Source: Sulfurovum sp.
GTDB taxonomy: Bacteria > Campylobacterota > Campylobacteria > Campylobacterales > Sulfurovaceae
DNA: 8,431 bases
NCBI GenBank assembly: GCA_026985755.1
Contig: JALSPX010000216.1
Span: 1 to 8,431, forward strand
Direction: 5' to 3'
Made by a program: the position numbers and the translations under genes. This document shows positions 1 through 7,322 of this stretch, in pieces. The notes under the pieces were generated by a model. That model ran no database searches and was not told the DNA's origin. It saw nothing but the letters and a program-made list of their open reading frames with translations. How positions within the stretch are numbered: the first letter of the stretch is position 1; each line of letters opens with the position of its first letter.

Positions 1-46
1 AAGATACTACAGTAGCTCGTTTTTGTAGTGAATGTTTACTGTCCAT
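1..46 (-). CDS. Putative divergent gene, N-terminal 15 codons only (partial)
   Basis: An open frame begins at an ATG at 46-44 on the minus strand and runs off the left edge without a stop. It reads MDSKHSLQKRATVVS. A purine-rich AGAGAGG (complement of 51-57) lies 4 nt upstream of the ATG, a slightly close but usable Shine-Dalgarno. A TATAAT hexamer lies about 75 bases upstream on the same strand. The product cannot be recognised from 15 residues. If real, the gene is divergent from the c-di-GMP gene and shares the upstream region with it. The alternative is a chance open frame: 15 codons is too little to exclude that, so the call rests mainly on the start signals. Confidence 0.4.
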   Translation of the reverse strand, partial: MDSKHSLQKRATVVS

Positions 47-47
47 A

Positions 48-99
48 GAACCTCTCTATTTAAATATATCTGATTTTATCATAATATTATTAGAGGTTC
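48..99 (-). promoter_or_regulatory. Leader inverted repeat that pairs with the Shine-Dalgarno of the divergent gene
   Basis: GAACCTCT at 48-55 and AGAGGTTC at 92-99 are exact reverse complements separated by 36 AT-rich bases. In a minus-strand transcript the 5' arm (from 99-92) contains CCUCU and the 3' arm (from 55-48) contains AGAGG, which is the core of the ribosome binding site one base before the ATG at 46. Folding would bury the ribosome binding site, so this could be a translational control element or thermometer-like hairpin. The 8-bp stem with a long loop is only moderately stable, and it could instead be a DNA-level operator or chance. Confidence 0.3.
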
Positions 100-120
100 C
101 CTTCAGAATCGTGATGGATG

Positions 121-126
121 ATTATA
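121..126 (-). promoter_or_regulatory. Candidate -10 box for the left-edge divergent gene
   Basis: The complement of 121-126 is a perfect TATAAT preceded by T residues. No good -35 hexamer is seen 16-18 bp upstream, but Campylobacterota sigma-70 promoters commonly lack a conserved -35. A transcript starting near 112-115 would have a leader of about 65-70 nt before the ATG at 46. Confidence is limited because the region is AT-rich. Confidence 0.35.
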
Positions 127-202
127 AACTATTTATGATATAGTTATACAGGGGATTTCTATATATACCACGCCAAAAACTCAATTATAAGTGAATACAG
201 CC

Positions 203-2563
203 ATGGAAACAGAAAAAGAGAACAATTTAGATCAAGCTATAGACAACGAAAACATTGCATTTCAAGACAGATTAGTCTACGATAAACTCACTTTTTACTA
301 TATCTCCCTGCCTATACTCCTTTTAGGGAATATGTTAGGTGCACTGCTTTTATCTGCAATGCAGGTAAATATGATTGAATTAAAATCTATAGGCATCTGG
401 TTACTGCTTAGTATCATTATGTTTCTCTATCAGGTTTATCACTACTATCTATTCAAAAAAGAGAGTGAAGAGAATAAGCTTCGAGATGCTGACATTTGGC
501 TAGACAAGTATTACACCAATATCTTAATCAATGGTATCATTTGGGGAAGTGCTGCTTTTTTAATGTTTCCAGAACATAGTTTAGTGCATCAGATGATTAT
601 GATGCTATTTTTATTTGCAATAAGCTTTTCGAGTATGGGTGTTTTAGCTTCAAAGAGGGATCTTCTACTTACCTATGTACTTGTCACTTATGCACCACTT
701 ATCTTTCGTCTTTTTTTTATGGAAGAGGGGATCTATACAAGCATAGCTTATGTCATTCTTTCTCTTATGCTCCTTATGATTTTGGTTGCCAACTATTATG
801 GAAAAATTATTAATCAATCTCTAGGGAATAGACAACATTTTATGACGATTAAACATACGCATGAAAAGCTAAAAGAACGATTTTTCTCTCTTTTTGAACG
901 TGCTCCTGTAGGTATATACTATTACGATAAAGACTTAAAACTCCAAGATGTAAATACACATTTTTTACATATGAACAAAGCAAACTCAAAAGATAAATTA
1001 CTTAATCTGGATCTTCATAAATTAGTCAATACCCAAATTATTCGTGCCCATGAAAAAGCATTTCGTGGAGAAACAGGTAACTATAGAGGTCCATTTGAAG
1101 CACTGAATGCAAACAGTACACATATTTACGTCAATCTCTCTACTGTTCCCATGCTTGATTCTGATGGTAAAGTAGCGGGAGGCATTACTATTATCAATGA
1201 CATTACCAATGAAGTAACCGCAAAAGAAGAGATGATAAGAAATGCTTACTATGACATGCTCACAAACATTCCTAATCGTACACTTCTCATGGATAAACTT
1301 ACAGCTTCTATCAATGCGAAACAACACAGTGATACATATGCATCTTTACTTTTTTTAGATATTGACAATTTCAAAAAAGTCAATGAAACCTATGGGCATG
1401 ATGTAGGAGACAATCTACTAAAACAAGTTGCACATAGAATTAAAGGTCTTTTAGATAGCCATGACATCTTTGCACGGGTAAGTGGAAATAAATTTGTGCT
1501 CCTTCTTCCTCACCTATCTACCGAATATAAACAATCTAAAATCATGACACAAGAGTATATTCATAAACTACATAATGCCTTTATTCATCCTTTAAATCTC
1601 GCAGGAGAAGAGCACCATTTAAGTTTTACTATAGGTGCAATTTTATTTAACGATGATAGTGCTTCTGCTTTTGATCTGCTAAAACGTTCAGAGACAGCCA
1701 TGTACGAAGCAAAGAAAAATGCACGGGGTACTAGCCTCTTTTATCAAAAAGATATGGAACACAAAAGCAGAGAAATACTTACTTTAGAAAATGACATACA
1801 TAAAGCCATTAAAAACAATGAATTCTCAATGTATTATCAACCACAATTGGATATCAACTCTCATAAAATTATAGGAGCAGAGGCTTTGATACGATGGAAT
1901 CATCCTACAAAAGGATTAATCTCTCCTCAGACCTTTATCCCTATAGCAGAAGAGAGCGGTATCATCATCAAGCTAGAAGAGTGGATATTTAAAAAAACAT
2001 TAAAACAGATACAAACATTATATACGAGTATCCCAAATCTTAAGCTTTCACATATTGCGATTAATGTAAGTACAATGTACTTTTCACAACCACATTTTGT
2101 CGAGACATTAATGCTTATGGTTCAAGAGCATCATATCAAGCCTGAATGGATTGAATTGGAACTTACAGAAGGTGGATTGATGCATAATGTTCCTGATGCT
2201 GTACGAAAAATAGAAGAGCTAAAAAGATTTGGGTTTACGTTCTCCATTGATGACTTTGGTACAGGATACTCCTCTTTGGCATACCTAAAAGAACTTCCTG
2301 TTGACATGATAAAGATTGATAGATCCTTTATCTCGTCTATGCAAAAAAACAAAGGGGATGAGATGATTGTTGAATCTGTTGTAGCGATTAGTAAAAAATT
2401 CAACCTTAAAGTCTTGGCAGAAGGAGTGGATGACAAAGAGTCTCTTATGCATCTTGCCAAAATTAACTGTGACTACTATCAAGGTTATTATGCTTATGAA
2501 GCACTAGCGTTTGAGAGATTTAAAGATGTGCTCCAAAAAAATGTAAAGCACATCCAGTCATAA
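203..2563 (+). CDS. Membrane PAS-GGDEF-EAL protein, probable c-di-GMP phosphodiesterase
   Basis: Probable inner-membrane enzyme that hydrolyses cyclic di-GMP. Residue numbers here count from the GTG at 191. Six hydrophobic segments lie at about 35-57, 66-88, 108-126, 131-153, 158-176 and 181-204, followed by a PAS/PAC domain (about 228-345), a GGDEF domain (about 350-518) and an EAL domain (about 530-780). The GGDEF active-site loop reads SGNKF (431-435) and the I-site arginine is missing, so cyclase activity is unlikely. The EAL residues are present: E564-A-L, N625, E657, D687-D688, K708, E744 and Q764. Known EAL biochemistry therefore predicts a working phosphodiesterase, with the degenerate GGDEF perhaps sensing GTP. 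The usual Pro after the QGY motif is Ala771. The start is uncertain: GTG at 191 follows directly on an in-frame stop, and ATG at 203 is four codons later. Neither has a clear Shine-Dalgarno, and I chose the ATG. The signal sensed by the membrane and PAS regions is unknown. Confidence 0.9.
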   Translation: METEKENNLDQAIDNENIAFQDRLVYDKLTFYYISLPILLLGNMLGALLLSAMQVNMIELKSIGIWLLLSIIMFLYQVYHYYLFKKESEENKLRDADIWLDKYYTNILINGIIWGSAAFLMFPEHSLVHQMIMMLFLFAISFSSMGVLASKRDLLLTYVLVTYAPLIFRLFFMEEGIYTSIAYVILSLMLLMILVANYYGKIINQSLGNRQHFMTIKHTHEKLKERFFSLFERAPVGIYYYDKDLKLQDVNTHFLHMNKANSKDKLLNLDLHKLVNTQIIRAHEKAFRGETGNYRGPFEALNANSTHIYVNLSTVPMLDSDGKVAGGITIINDITNEVTAKEEMIRNAYYDMLTNIPNRTLLMDKLTASINAKQHSDTYASLLFLDIDNFKKVNETYGHDVGDNLLKQVAHRIKGLLDSHDIFARVSGNKFVLLLPHLSTEYKQSKIMTQEYIHKLHNAFIHPLNLAGEEHHLSFTIGAILFNDDSASAFDLLKRSETAMYEAKKNARGTSLFYQKDMEHKSREILTLENDIHKAIKNNEFSMYYQPQLDINSHKIIGAEALIRWNHPTKGLISPQTFIPIAEESGIIIKLEEWIFKKTLKQIQTLYTSIPNLKLSHIAINVSTMYFSQPHFVETLMLMVQEHHIKPEWIELELTEGGLMHNVPDAVRKIEELKRFGFTFSIDDFGTGYSSLAYLKELPVDMIKIDRSFISSMQKNKGDEMIVESVVAISKKFNLKVLAEGVDDKESLMHLAKINCDYYQGYYAYEALAFERFKDVLQKNVKHIQS

Positions 2564-2564
2564 A

Positions 2565-4427
2565 TTAAATTACTTTAGAGGCCAATTTTGCAATACGCTG
2601 TGCAAATGCCCCTTTGTCTTTAGGCTCTAGCCCCTCAGAAAGTTTGGCCGAATCAAGCAGTATCCATGAAAGGTCTTCAAAGAGTGCTTTATCTTTTAAA
2701 TTATCAAGTTTTTTAATCATCTCATGCTCTGGGTTAATCTCTAAAATCAGAGGTGTTTCAGGCATCTCTTGTCCCATTTGTGCAAACATCGCTGCCATAC
2801 CTGCCATAGGGTCAGATGGGTCTTTAAGTACACATGATGGACTGTCTGTGAGACGAGAAGTTGTCTTGACCTCTTTTACCTCTTCGCCGAGTACCTCTTT
2901 AATCTTATCTGTGAGAGATTTAAACTCTTTGGCTATCTCCTCTTTCTCTTCTTCTGTTTTGCTGTCAGGAGCATCAATAGAAGTAATGTCTTTAAGTGTC
3001 CACTCTTTATATTGACCAATCATTGGTGTAACAATGCTGTCTACTTCTTGATCATCCATGATGAGCACTTCTATATTGGCTTTTTTATAGGCTTCTAAGA
3101 GTGGAGAGTTTCTGAGTACTTTTTCATCTTCACCTATAATATAGTAAATCTCTTTTTTCTCAGAATCTCCACGACTGATATACTCTTCAAAACTCACAAG
3201 CTCTTCTTGTGTTGAAGATTTGTATTTTACGATATCAAGCAGTAAATCTTTATTCACATGATCAATATAAATACCCTCTTTCATCACACGGTTGTACTGT
3301 GTTACAAAGGTATCAGCATCTTCACCCTTAAGCTTTTTAATAGCTTGAAGTATCTTTTTGGTTGAGTTTTGTTTGATATTTGCCAAAATTTTATTCTCTT
3401 GGAGCAACTCACGAGAGACATTGAGTGGTAAATCTTCAGAATCTATAATCCCTTTAACAAAACGTAAATATGGTGGCAACAACTCTTTGTCATCATCAGT
3501 AATAAACACACGTTTTACATAGAGTTTCACACCAGGTGTGTAATCTGCTCTATACATATCCATTGGAGCCGTTTTTGGGATATAGAACAAGGTTGTAAAC
3601 TCTTGTGCACCCTCTACTTTGTTATGTAAATACGTTAAAGGTTCATCACTATCATGTGCGATTGTTTTATAGAACTCTATATAGTCCTCTTTTTTCAGTT
3701 CTGATTTAGGCAGTGTCCAAAGTGCTGTTGCTTCATTGATTTGTTCAGATTTTTGTACTTTTTTTTCTGTTTTATCATCACCTTCACCTTCATACTCTAT
3801 ATCTTCATAGTTCAACATGATAGGATAAGCAATATGGTTAGAATATTTTTTCACCACTTCTTTAACACGCCATGGATCTAAAAACTCTTTTTCATCTTCT
3901 TTGAGCTTAATATAAATTACCGTACCATGCTCTTCTTTTGTCACAGGTTTGACTTCGTACTCACCCGTACCATCGGTAGAGAACATATAGGCTTGCTCTT
4001 CCCCTGCTTTTTTAGAGATGACATCTACTTTTTCTGCCACCATAAAGACAGAGTAGAACCCTACCCCAAACTGACCGATAAGATTAGAATCTTTTTTTGC
4101 ATCTCCTGTAAGGTTTTCCATAAATGCTTTGGTACCTGACTTAGCGATAGTCCCCAAGTGATCCATAAGGTCTTGTTCGTTCATCCCTATACCGTTATCA
4201 GCTATCGTTAGAGAATTATCCTCTTTATCCAATTTAATATTGATTTTTCCAGACCACTCTTCTGATTTAAATTTTTCATCTGTGAGGGAAAGATAGTTAA
4301 ATTTGTCAATCGCATCGGATGCATTGGATACCAACTCTCTGATAAATATCTCTTTGTTTGAGTAAAGAGAGTGTGTCATAAGCTTAAGTAATTGCCCGAT
4401 TTCTGTTTGAAACTGATGTTTTGCCAT
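2565..4427 (-). CDS. htpG: Molecular chaperone HtpG (bacterial Hsp90)
   Basis: ATP-dependent cytosolic chaperone that works with DnaK in protein remodelling. At 620 residues it is full length (the E. coli protein is 624). The N-terminal GHKL ATPase domain shows the catalytic E31 and N35 in ELVSNASDAI, D77 and G79 in DNGIGM (77-82), GTIAKSGT (92-99) and GQFGVGF (118-124). The middle domain carries the conserved LNVSRELLQ with R339. The C-terminal dimerisation domain includes the Met-rich stretch PMAGMAAMFAQMGQEMP. The ATG at 4427 is preceded by AGGAG (complement of 4435-4439) with 7-nt spacing. It has its own promoter and appears monocistronic. Its stop lies one base from the stop of the convergent EAL gene. 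Confidence 0.98.
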   Translation of the reverse strand: MAKHQFQTEIGQLLKLMTHSLYSNKEIFIRELVSNASDAIDKFNYLSLTDEKFKSEEWSGKINIKLDKEDNSLTIADNGIGMNEQDLMDHLGTIAKSGTKAFMENLTGDAKKDSNLIGQFGVGFYSVFMVAEKVDVISKKAGEEQAYMFSTDGTGEYEVKPVTKEEHGTVIYIKLKEDEKEFLDPWRVKEVVKKYSNHIAYPIMLNYEDIEYEGEGDDKTEKKVQKSEQINEATALWTLPKSELKKEDYIEFYKTIAHDSDEPLTYLHNKVEGAQEFTTLFYIPKTAPMDMYRADYTPGVKLYVKRVFITDDDKELLPPYLRFVKGIIDSEDLPLNVSRELLQENKILANIKQNSTKKILQAIKKLKGEDADTFVTQYNRVMKEGIYIDHVNKDLLLDIVKYKSSTQEELVSFEEYISRGDSEKKEIYYIIGEDEKVLRNSPLLEAYKKANIEVLIMDDQEVDSIVTPMIGQYKEWTLKDITSIDAPDSKTEEEKEEIAKEFKSLTDKIKEVLGEEVKEVKTTSRLTDSPSCVLKDPSDPMAGMAAMFAQMGQEMPETPLILEINPEHEMIKKLDNLKDKALFEDLSWILLDSAKLSEGLEPKDKGAFAQRIAKLASKVI

Positions 4428-4434
4428 TGTGTTT

Positions 4435-4440
4435 CTCCTG
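4435..4440 (-). promoter_or_regulatory. Ribosome binding site of htpG
   Basis: The complement reads CAGGAG, with 7 bases between AGGAG and the ATG. It is the strongest Shine-Dalgarno in the window and fixes the htpG start. Confidence 0.85.
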
Positions 4441-4461
4441 TATATAGTTGAATTTTGTCGA

Positions 4462-4490
4462 ATTATAGTCTATTTTGATAAATATTTCAA
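4462..4490 (-). promoter_or_regulatory. Sigma-70 promoter of htpG
   Basis: On the minus strand, TTGAAA (complement of 4485-4490) and TATAAT (complement of 4462-4467) are separated by exactly 17 bp. The -10 is perfect and the -35 matches the consensus at five of six positions. Predicted transcription start is near 4455, giving a leader of about 28 nt that includes the AGGAG site. No CIRCE element (TTAGCACTC-N9-GAGTGCTAA) and no HspR-type CTTGAGT-N7-ACTCAAG is seen around it. Confidence 0.8.
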
Positions 4491-4506
4491 GTTTTTATGT
4501 AATATT

Positions 4507-4527
4507 GTTTAGTCAAAGTGACTAAAC
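4507..4527 (-). terminator. Perfect 9-bp palindrome at the end of the guaA operon: weak terminator or htpG operator
   Basis: Arms GTTTAGTCA (4507-4515) and TGACTAAAC (4519-4527) are perfectly complementary around a 3-base centre. The right arm contains the TAG stop of the transglutaminase-like gene (4522-4524), which suits a terminator for that operon. The sequence after it on the minus strand (AATATTACAT) has no U-tract, so it is not a classical intrinsic terminator. The centre is about 62 bp upstream of the predicted htpG transcription start, so a regulator site is a real alternative. Confidence 0.45.
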
Positions 4528-5124
4528 TCTGTATTCTAAAGTCTTGATTTCAACCTTTTCATTGCTAAAAGGCTCAATAATCACATCAATCTCATCTAAC
4601 TTATAATGTAGAGGGAAGCCCACCGAAGAGTCTTTAGCGGTACTTTCTAAAATGAAATATTTTTTACCATTGATCCATAATCCCTTTGTATTTGCCAAAT
4701 GTTTATCCTCTAAAGGCACTATCACAAAGATATGATGAGGCACCAAGACAAAATACGCCTCTATACCCAAAGCATGAAGCATTGAAATAAGTAAATTACT
4801 CTTATCATCACAGTCACCAAAATTATCTTGTATGGTTTTTTGTGGTGATTTTTGTTGGAAAGTCTCTGTAGTATAGGGTATGTTTGATGCAAAATCCAAA
4901 AGTCTCTGCACTTTACAAAGCCTAGTTTTACATGCTTGGGTTAATGCATATGCTTTGGCTTGTATCTCTTTAGAAGTAGAGGTATAAGAGGTATAAATAC
5001 CCTCGGATGTACCCATTTGTCTTTGATTTACTATCTGTATAGCTTTGTATGTGCCATAGACGAAGGATACCAATGCAATAGCTATCACCAGTGATGCAAC
5101 ATTTTTTAATTGTTCACTTTTCAT
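4522..5124 (-). CDS. Membrane-anchored transglutaminase-like cysteine protein
   Basis: A 200-residue protein with one N-terminal hydrophobic helix (about 8-25) after a short charged start. This predicts a signal anchor with the catalytic domain outside the cytoplasm. The transglutaminase-like (papain-fold) signature is visible: GDCDDKSNLLISMLHALG with C105 as nucleophile, PHHIFVIV with H130/H131, and ILEST with E160 where many relatives have Asp. The fold family includes peptidases and amidases as well as true transglutaminases, so the reaction is unknown. A cysteine pair, C65 and C70, could form a disulfide in the periplasm. The ATG at 5124 lies 5 bp after the stop of the YjdF-type gene. The best Shine-Dalgarno, GGTGA, is in the last codons of that gene, which suggests coupled translation. 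It is probably the last gene of a guaA-led unit. The similar fold of LapG is discussed and rejected elsewhere. Confidence 0.8.
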   Translation of the reverse strand: MKSEQLKNVASLVIAIALVSFVYGTYKAIQIVNQRQMGTSEGIYTSYTSTSKEIQAKAYALTQACKTRLCKVQRLLDFASNIPYTTETFQQKSPQKTIQDNFGDCDDKSNLLISMLHALGIEAYFVLVPHHIFVIVPLEDKHLANTKGLWINGKKYFILESTAKDSSVGFPLHYKLDEIDVIIEPFSNEKVEIKTLEYRV

Positions 5125-5129
5125 AGTAC

Positions 5130-5732
5130 TTATTCACCGAATTTTTCTTTAGGTTTCAAAGCAAGAATCATCAAAGAGACAAGTGCTCCACACATAGCCA
5201 AAACCATATCTTTCTGTGCATCCCAAATATCTCCTTGTGTACCCAAAAAGGCATCACCTGATTCAGGGTCTACTAGAGATGCTGCTATCCATTCTATGAC
5301 CTCATAAAAACCTGCAAAAGCAGATAGTGTCATACATGAAACAAAATAAATAAAAAAACCTTTTAGATAAAGTTTGTTTTGTAAATATTCAAATAGAGGA
5401 TAGACAAATACCACACCAAATAGTAAATGCACTAGTCTATCATACATATTACGTTCACTCCCTAGCCATTCTCCTAGCCTAACACCAAAAGGTACTTCGG
5501 CATACGTATAGTGACTACCCACGACATGCAATATTAAAAAAAGTCTTACCAATGCATGAGAGGTGTTGGAAAATAGGAAATACCTACTTGCCCAAAAGAC
5601 AAATGGTACAAAAAGTACCACAAGTATATTTTCCAAAATCCAATCATTAGGGTGTAAGGGATTTATAGCTGCCCATACCCACGAAACGATAAAAAAAATC
5701 GTAAGTATTGTATAAAAAAACTTATTTGACAT
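5130..5732 (-). CDS. YjdF/DUF2238-type integral membrane protein
   Basis: A 200-residue inner-membrane protein of unknown function with about six hydrophobic segments (roughly 4-24, 34-53, 60-72, 99-116, 124-147, 174-193). It carries conserved blocks I associate with the DUF2238 family (E. coli YjdF, about 209 residues): NDWILEN (29-35), GSHYTY (72-77), YDRLVH (97-102), YEVIEW (143-148) and GTQGDIWDAQKDM (164-176). The many conserved Asp, His, Glu and Trp residues near membrane edges suggest a binding or catalytic role, but none is established. The start is ambiguous. ATG at 5732, 11 bp after the guaA stop, was chosen. An in-frame GTG at 5753 would add seven residues and overlap guaA by 10 bp. 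Neither has a well-placed Shine-Dalgarno. It lies between guaA and the transglutaminase-like gene in a tight unit. Confidence 0.85.
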   Translation of the reverse strand: MSNKFFYTILTIFFIVSWVWAAINPLHPNDWILENILVVLFVPFVFWASRYFLFSNTSHALVRLFLILHVVGSHYTYAEVPFGVRLGEWLGSERNMYDRLVHLLFGVVFVYPLFEYLQNKLYLKGFFIYFVSCMTLSAFAGFYEVIEWIAASLVDPESGDAFLGTQGDIWDAQKDMVLAMCGALVSLMILALKPKEKFGE

Positions 5733-5743
5733 CCTAAAAAATG

Positions 5744-7282
5744 TTATTCCCACTCTATAGTCGCAGGTGGCTTTGAACTAATATCATACACCACTCTATT
5801 TATCCCATCAATCTCATTAATAATTCTACGGCTCATACCCTCCAGCACATCATGTGGTACATGGGCAAAGGTAGCGGTCATGCCATCGACTGACTCTACC
5901 ATACGAATACATACAGTGTTGTCATAGGTACGATTGTCGCCCATGACGCCTACAGATTGTACATTGAGTAGTACAGTAAAGGCTTGCCATACTTTGTCGT
6001 AGTAGCCTGTGGCTTTAAGCTCCTCTTGCATGATAGCATCAGATTCACGGATGAGATGTAGCCCCTCTTGGGTGACTGCACCCATTATACGTATCGCAAG
6101 ACCTGGTCCAGGGAAAGGGTGACGTCCTATCATATCTTTTGGGAGTCCTAGTTCGAGTCCTAGCTTACGTACCTCATCTTTAAAAATCTCTCTAAGTGGC
6201 TCGACCAACTCAAAAGTCATCCACTCAGGAAGTCCCCCCACATTATGGTGAGATTTAATTGTCTTAGAAGGCCCTTTCACAGAGACAGATTCGATGACAT
6301 CAGTATAGAGTGTCCCTTGTGCTAAAAATGCCACATCGCTATGTTTTTTGGCTTCTGCATCAAAGACCTCTATAAACTTCTCACCAATGGCTTTACGCTT
6401 AGTCTCTGGGTCACTTACATCTTTGAGTGCCTCCATAAACTCTTTTTTGGCATCAATAGTAATAAGAGGAATATCGAGCAATTTAAACATCGCTTGCACC
6501 TGCTCTGCCTCATCTTTACGTAAAAGACCTTGATCGACAAACACACAGATGAGTTGCTCTTTAGGTAATGCTTCATTGAGCATCGCAGCGACTACAGAGG
6601 AGTCCACCCCACCACTTACACCACAGAGTACTTTTTTGTCCCCTACTTGTGCTTGAATGGCAGCGATTTTCTCTTTGGCGAAGCTTCCCATGTTCCATGT
6701 GCTGTCACATCCACAAATGTGCTTTGCAAAGTTTTTAAGCATCGCTGTACCCTCTACAGAGTGATGTACTTCTGGGTGAAATTGGAAAGCATACACTTTT
6801 CTGCTCTCATCTGCTATAGCCGCATAAGGAGAGTTCTCAGATGTACCCACCACTTCAAACCCATCAGGAATACGCTCTGCTTTGTCACCATGGCTCATCC
6901 ATACGATGCTGTCGTTTGTTACACCTTTAAAAATACTAGAATCATTTTCTATTTTGAGTTTGGCTTTACCATATTCATGATGGTCTGCTGCTACTACACT
7001 TCCACCAAAGTGCTGGGTAATGAGTTGCATACCATAGCAGATACCAAGAATAGGAAGCCCTAAATCCCAGATACCCTCATCTGGTTTATAGGCATCTTTG
7101 GCATAAACCGATGCTGGTCCACCAGAGAGAATGATACCTTGTGGTTTTCTAGCCTTGATAGCTTCTAATGTTTCACGGTAGGGTACCACTTCTGTATAGA
7201 CACCTGATTCTCTTAGTTTTCTGGCGATGAGCTGGGTGTATTGTGAACCGAAGTCTAAGACGAGGATAGGTACTTGTTTCAT
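5744..7282 (-). CDS. guaA: GMP synthase (glutamine-hydrolysing)
   Basis: Cytosolic enzyme of purine synthesis: XMP + ATP + glutamine to GMP. At 512 residues it is full length for the fused bacterial form. The class I glutamine amidotransferase domain (about 4-190) has nucleophile C82 in GICYGMQ and H169/E171 in FHPEVHHS. The ATP-pyrophosphatase domain has the P-loop SGGVDS (223-228). The C-terminal dimerisation domain contains HPFPGPGLAIRI and ends with KPPATIEWE. The ATG at 7282 is preceded by AAGGA (complement of 7291-7295) with 8-nt spacing. It is first in a likely three-gene unit with the YjdF-type and transglutaminase-like genes. No purine riboswitch or convincing promoter hexamers were seen upstream; the gap is largely REP-like sequence. 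Confidence 0.98.
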   Translation of the reverse strand: MKQVPILVLDFGSQYTQLIARKLRESGVYTEVVPYRETLEAIKARKPQGIILSGGPASVYAKDAYKPDEGIWDLGLPILGICYGMQLITQHFGGSVVAADHHEYGKAKLKIENDSSIFKGVTNDSIVWMSHGDKAERIPDGFEVVGTSENSPYAAIADESRKVYAFQFHPEVHHSVEGTAMLKNFAKHICGCDSTWNMGSFAKEKIAAIQAQVGDKKVLCGVSGGVDSSVVAAMLNEALPKEQLICVFVDQGLLRKDEAEQVQAMFKLLDIPLITIDAKKEFMEALKDVSDPETKRKAIGEKFIEVFDAEAKKHSDVAFLAQGTLYTDVIESVSVKGPSKTIKSHHNVGGLPEWMTFELVEPLREIFKDEVRKLGLELGLPKDMIGRHPFPGPGLAIRIMGAVTQEGLHLIRESDAIMQEELKATGYYDKVWQAFTVLLNVQSVGVMGDNRTYDNTVCIRMVESVDGMTATFAHVPHDVLEGMSRRIINEIDGINRVVYDISSKPPATIEWE

Positions 7283-7290
7283 AGGGTATT

Positions 7291-7295
7291 TCCTT
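7291..7295 (-). promoter_or_regulatory. Ribosome binding site of guaA
   Basis: The complement reads AAGGA, 8 bases before the guaA ATG. It supports the annotated start, which also gives the canonical N-terminus ending in the FGSQYTQLIAR block. Confidence 0.75.
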
Positions 7296-7322
7296 ATTTT
7301 ACTGGATTAAAATTTGTATCTC

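Noticed and set aside
134..144. Plus-strand -10 candidates (TATGAT, TATAGT) for the EAL gene
   Set aside because: No -35 hexamer lies at suitable spacing, and the region is so AT-rich that such matches are expected by chance.
711..718. Run of eight T in the membrane region of the EAL gene (a similar run at 3759-3766 in htpG) as a phase-variation tract
   Set aside because: Both encode ordinary in-frame Phe or Lys codons. Eight A/T is short and common in AT-rich genomes, and htpG is not a phase-variable type of gene.
2614..3015. 133-codon Ser-rich open frame on the plus strand inside htpG
   Set aside because: Its Ser/Ile-rich composition is what the complement of Lys/Glu/Asp-rich htpG codons yields. 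No start signals support it.
203..5124. Possible LapD/LapG-like pair: degenerate GGDEF-EAL membrane protein plus a transglutaminase-fold periplasmic protein
   Set aside because: LapD has a degenerate EAL and a periplasmic sensor domain, but here the EAL is intact and no periplasmic domain is seen. The transglutaminase-like gene is in a different unit, beyond htpG, and lacks the LapG-type motif context. No large adhesin or type I secretion gene is present.
6647..7063. 138-codon open frame on the plus strand inside guaA
   Set aside because: It is antisense to the catalytic amidotransferase part of guaA, which is intact and highly conserved. It has no Shine-Dalgarno or recognisable domain.
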